Source of the DNA: Archegozetes longisetosus
Taxonomy: Eukaryota; Arthropoda; Arachnida; Sarcoptiformes; Trhypochthoniidae
Direction: 5' to 3'
Assembly: GCA_018873245.2 (NCBI GenBank)
Contig: JAEMBT020000003.1
Coordinates: 226,001 to 290,000, forward strand
Length of the DNA: 64,000 nt
The translations under genes and the position numbers were made by a program. This document shows positions 59,876 through 64,000 of the stretch, one piece after another; position 1 is the stretch's first letter; the number at the start of each line of letters is the position of its first letter. Below the pieces are notes generated by a model. That model searched no databases. It was given only the letters and a program-made list of their open reading frames with translations, and was not told the origin of the DNA.

Positions 59876-62800
59876 AGTCGCAATAAATATTGAAATATAC
59901 TCTTTATTTTTACTACAAATTCAAATGTTAACTTGTGATAAATGAGTCGTTTTTAAGTGTATTAAATCGAGTTAAAACGTAAAAAAGGTGTTATAGAAAT
60001 GGATTCTTTCCGAGTCTATCGGTTTTTACAGCCAAATCATTGAATTATCAGTCATTTTAACTAATTAAAGGTTTGGCCTTCAATATCTCGGGTAATTCCA
60101 TAATAGTTTAAGTTTTTGAGAAGAAATAATTGATTTTGTTTGTTGAAAAGCATACAACACTTGAATAATAAATTGAACGACGATTAGGTTTAATCTTCAA
60201 TCATTTTCTTAATCATTGTATTGATTATTGGCTGAAAAAGAGGACAAAACCGGATCAAAATCTGATCTCTTTCTGTTTATATTTACGATAGTTTTGAGCA
60301 AATCTTTATTTATGACTCTATCTATTAATTGAAATAACTATTAACGAAATTGAATGACATATCTACAAATAACCACATTTTTAGCAACGAAACAAAAGTT
60401 ATTTAAAGCAATTTTGGGAAAGTTAAATATTTTTTACCCAATATTGTTGTATTACAAATAAGTTTAACTCAAGACACTTTATCTCAACTTCTATTTAAAA
60501 AATAGATTCAAAATGAATCGATGCTTTAAAAGCAATTTTTTTTCAAATCAATGCTTTTCTCAGCAATACTTGACTTTTATATCGAATACTTTTCGAAATA
60601 CTTATGCAATAGTTAGAGATAACACAATAAGGTTAACGCATTTATCAAATATTAGATAATTGAATTGAATTGATTATTGTGTAACGAGTTTAGGACTATT
60701 TTTGGTCACTTAATCCATTTTTTAAAATAAGCTTTCTCGCTTCTTAAACACAAGAATTTACTTAATGTTATTTAATAGTTTTATAGCTATTAATTTAGAA
60801 ACGGATAAAAGCAGTTATATGACTGAATGTAATATCAGTTTATATCTTTTGTCTTAATTGTGTGCATTCAATGTGTATTTTATCTCGAATTATTATTGTA
60901 CGCAGTATTTAGCGATTTAAAAACTCTTAAATGATATAAGATATAGCACTTTGAATTTGATGTTATTTTAATAAAAGTTTAAGCAATACCGTCGAAGTTT
61001 TAAACTTTGCGAACATTTTAAAGAATCAATAATTTCAAGATGATTTCAATACAGAATAAAGGTTTTTGTTTTGTTAGATTGTCTCGAAATAAGTTTAATT
61101 AAAATCTCTTTCTTAAACTTAAAAAATATGAACAATAATAAGAAAAATTATAAAACTTCGTAAAACAAAAAATAACTCCTCGAACCAGACAAAAGTTTAA
61201 TTAATTGAAAGAGTTATCGGAAGATAAATTTGAGGTAATTTCTATTAGAAAAGTCGTGCTTTGACAACAAATAATTTGAAGGATTTATTTTAATCACGGC
61301 TCTATTTTGGACTTATTCCTCAATCATAAATAAACAGTTGATATAATGATTGCACCAAATCTTAAATACAAGTTTGAGCGTATTTTTCGTCAAAAGTCTT
61401 TTTTATATTTGTGAGAATGACTAATCACGTCTGAGTCCAACATTCACACGAATCAGTAGTAAATTGATTTCTAGTCTAATAAAATAGTTATCATTATTGC
61501 CTTTGATTGTCAGAGAAGATATGGCGAAAAGTTCAAACAGTGGTTTCACTTGTATCGATCTGAGATAAAGTCATAAATTAACTCAGAACTGAGTTTGTAT
61601 TTCATTGATAGTAAGTGCTAACAATATATTAAACTCATATATAGAGCGAATAAATCTTTAGAGCGCAATGTTTGGCACTTGCTTTCGATGTTTAGCGTGG
61701 AAGTGATTCTCTTATAATACCAAATATCGATGTTGTTCGCAACCGAATGAAAGCTTATACGGGAAGAGCACTTCGGAATTGGAAACGAAAGCGTCGACAG
61801 GCTTCATTTTGATGCATAAGAAGAATATAAACGTGTATTTAAGTATATTCACCCTTATTCTCTGCCCTCGTTATCGCCCCGGGTATCAAATCAGCCTAAT
61901 CATAATAGTTTAGCGTCGTTGACAGCACAACGATCAAATTTTAATTCAAACATTAATCATTACTTGTTCATATCAAACTAAATTTGAATTCAGTCAACAG
62001 GAGAACAAACTTTTAGTTCTGACAAATGTGTTGACTTCTGAATTCTGATTCAACACAAGTTCGGTCCTCTGTATGTACAGTCTTGAGATTTTATAATGTA
62101 ATTTAATTTTTAGAATGTAATTCAATGCAATATTGATTCATGAATAGAGTGATTTGAATGAATCTGATAAATTATCAATGACAATACTAAGCTGATTACA
62201 AATTAGACAATACGAATTACTTTTCAGTTAATCCAATTCGTGTTAATCTTTAGTTTAAATACAAGTTTCTCTGAGGGTAAATAGAAATGTAATTGACTTC
62301 ACTAAGATAACCATTTATTTATAGTAAATAAACAAAATAGTAATTAAGTATCTCTATCTATAAATGTATTTTTTCATTGGCATTTTTAATGTTTTAAATA
62401 TAAAATAAATGCTACAAAAGTTTGGAAAAATAATTCTAGTTTCATTTTATATTTGTGTGATTTATCGAGCTGTGAAGCTGTGATATGGAGCTATAAATAT
62501 AGAACTGGTATAAAGTTGTGAATCTTTTGCTTTTTCTTCCAATTTTTGTCAATTATTAATTGAGTGTAAGTTTTAACGTTAATTATAATCTCCCAAAAAA
62601 CCTACTTATCACTTGTGCTGTCCATCAATTGGGATCTCATTCTGGAAAATAAGGTCACGTTTAGTTGTGAATTATTGAACTTATTTGCAGATCTGTACCA
62701 TGTCTATAGTCTCGCTCTTTAGTCTATTTTCGCTTTCATTCTTGTCTCGCTCTCTCATAGCCTGAGGGTATCCCTTCTAAAGTCATTATTTTACATATGT

Positions 62801-62993
62801 TTTTAAGGTTACGCACACGTTGTGTCATATTTTTGGACTCAAGAAAACCATCAAAATATAGATTGACTTCAATACAATACAATTTATAAAAAACAACTTT
62901 TGTTTTGAGCACTTCCTCACAAAAGTCGTCTTTAATGATGAAAAGTGGTTCAGAGTTTTCTTCCGGACTAAACCAGACACTCCCTCGTGAAGA

Positions 62994-63002
62994 CTATAAA
63001 AG
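62994..63002 (+). promoter_or_regulatory. TATA box of the terminal secreted-protein gene
   Basis: CTATAAAAG sits about 80 bp upstream of the ATG at 63082. It matches the TATA consensus well. Confidence 0.6.
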
Positions 63003-63081
63003 AGAGTTTTTGAATTGAGTTTCGGATCATTTTTAGAGAAGTTTTTGAGGCAAAAATTTCTATAATAAACCTGAACAGAAA

Positions 63082-63935
63082 ATGTTTAAAGTAAGTAAAG
63101 TTTTGTTTTATAAGTGTATCCCTTATTATTGTAAAGTAACTCATCTTAAAGTCCTTTTATTATAAATTTGTGTTTATTTCTGTTCCATTGAAGTTCTTTT
63201 TGTTGTCTTTGGTCATCGCTTATGCAAATGCGGGCGCATTACTGAATGGCGCAAATTTAGGACAATTAAGCGGTGGTTTCACTCGAAGCTTAAATTTTGG
63301 CCTCTCAGCTAATGATGGTTCATATGGCGGGCAAGGAGTATTGACTAATGGCTATTCTTCAGCACCATCTGGTCCGATCACAGCTGCCATTCAGTCCAAG
63401 AGGACATATGAGATCCGTCCTGTGTCTCTGCCTCAAGAACCAGCCATTCCTCAGCTCATAGAAGTGGATGCGAGCGAACAGCCTGTTCAACTGCTCTTCA
63501 GATCCATGTCTTCTCCTGTTCTCGTGCAGCAGGTCCACACTCCTGGAGAACCAGGTTTGGAGTCAATCAATAATTGAAACCTTATTCAATTGATTATTTT
63601 ACTGTGGTTCAGGTCAATTTGACGCTACAAAATCTGAGGACGAACCGCATCGCGTTCTGCACGAAGTCTTCAAACCAGTCATTCAAGAAGTACGAGAAGT
63701 CATTCAGCCTCTTCGTCGAGTCGTTCAAGAAGTGAAGCCTGTCCTAGAGGAAGTTCAGACAATTGTAGCGAAAGGCGAGCCGCGAGTGAAGGCGGTGTTG
63801 ACTCCAATCCCCACTCCAGCCATCACGCGAGTAGCAAAGCCGATTGCTGCTGCAGTCGAGGCCCCGATTGTTGAAACGCCGGATCAGGACGAGGGATACG
63901 GCTATAAGAAAGGCGCTGCTGCTAAAAAGGCGTGA
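63082..63935 (+). CDS. Small secreted, probably cuticle-associated protein, 3 exons, 230 aa
   Basis: Exons 63082-63090 (only Met-Phe-Lys), 63194-63554 and 63613-63935, GT-AG and in phase. A tiny first exon carrying only the start of the signal peptide is common in arthropod cuticle-protein genes. Signal peptide MFKFFLLSLVIAYANAG; then a Gly/Ser/Asn-rich part (LSGGFTRSLNFGLSANDG). A conserved-looking block follows: KRTYEIRPVSLPQEPAIPQL, VQLLFRSMSSPVLVQQVH, then KSEDEPHRVLHEVFKPVIQE. It continues with repeated Val/Glu/Lys/Pro units (VREVIQPLRRVVQEVKPVLE), ending in an Ala/Lys tail (KKGAAAKKA). No chitin-binding R&R motif is visible. I recall similar arthropod extracellular proteins with RPV...SSP...VQQ blocks but cannot name the family with confidence. 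TATA promoter at 62994. Confidence 0.8.
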
Positions 63936-64000
63936 ATATTCTTTTTAAAAAGAGAATTTTTAATGAAATAAGTATTAAACTCATATTTGTTTCAAGTATT
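63936..64000 (+). other. 3' flank to the window edge
   Basis: Too short to judge; no canonical AATAAA before the end. Confidence 0.4.

Larger units (their letters stand above)
58279..62993. other. Intergenic, AT-rich, about 4.7 kb
   Basis: No supported gene. It includes the promoter of the lipid transfer protein gene at its left, CACGTG motifs near 59100 and 59166, a TC microsatellite at 59829-59875, and the promoter of the terminal secreted-protein gene at its right. Confidence 0.4.

Noticed and set aside
1-64000. CRISPR arrays, operons, bacterial or viral genes
   Set aside because: Introns, transposon types and gene families are animal; no repeat-spacer arrays or phage-like genes were seen.

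Overview
This is AT-rich nuclear DNA from a small-genome arthropod. The genes have short GT-AG introns, mostly 56-110 bp with a few of several hundred bp or more, and there are DNA-transposon remnants. The gene set (ABCG half-transporter, HOOK, DEG/ENaC channel, Vilse/ARHGAP39, PTB, a giant vitellogenin-fold lipid transfer protein and small cysteine-rich secreted proteins) suits a chelicerate, most likely an acariform mite. That placement is inference from gene content and intron style; no species is assigned. I built the gene models by hand from reading frames, splice sites, phase continuity and paralogue comparison.

Layout. 0.4-3.5 kb: a complete six-exon ABCG half-transporter (+). 4.6-7.4 kb: a tandem pair of secreted proteins with a cysteine-rich head and a C2-like tail (+). 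8.0-9.7 kb: an intronless, short HOOK gene (-). 11.0-11.6 kb: a three-exon secreted/single-pass membrane protein (-), with a distant intronless relative at 35.0-35.6 kb (+). 11.6-23.2 kb: about 11.5 kb without convincing genes, holding a hAT-type MITE with target-site duplication, degraded hAT ends, a GC-rich patch and hairpins.

23.2-32.2 kb: a glutamine/asparagine-rich unknown protein (+) whose large introns carry a long-armed MITE and other repeats. 32.6-34.1 kb: a dead Tc1/mariner-type element with readable terminal inverted repeats. 35.7-37.4 kb: a DEG/ENaC family channel (-) with an unusual pore motif and one frameshift. 38.8-41.6 kb: Vilse/ARHGAP39 (WW-WW-MyTH4-RhoGAP, seven exons, -), head to head with PTB (four RRMs, seven exons, +) at 42.5-44.8 kb. 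45.0-46.3 kb: an unrecognised cysteine-pair protein (-) in a dense cluster of CACGTG motifs. 47.9-58.3 kb: a large lipid transfer protein of about 3,240 residues (-). 63.1-63.9 kb: a small secreted protein with a TATA promoter (+).

How the genes relate. Apart from the tandem pair and the PTB/Vilse divergent pair, I see no functional clustering; this is an ordinary eukaryotic gene neighbourhood. Three otherwise intact genes (Q-rich, DEG/ENaC, lipid transfer protein) carry single-base frame breaks. This could mean residual assembly indels, unrecognised tiny introns, or recent decay.
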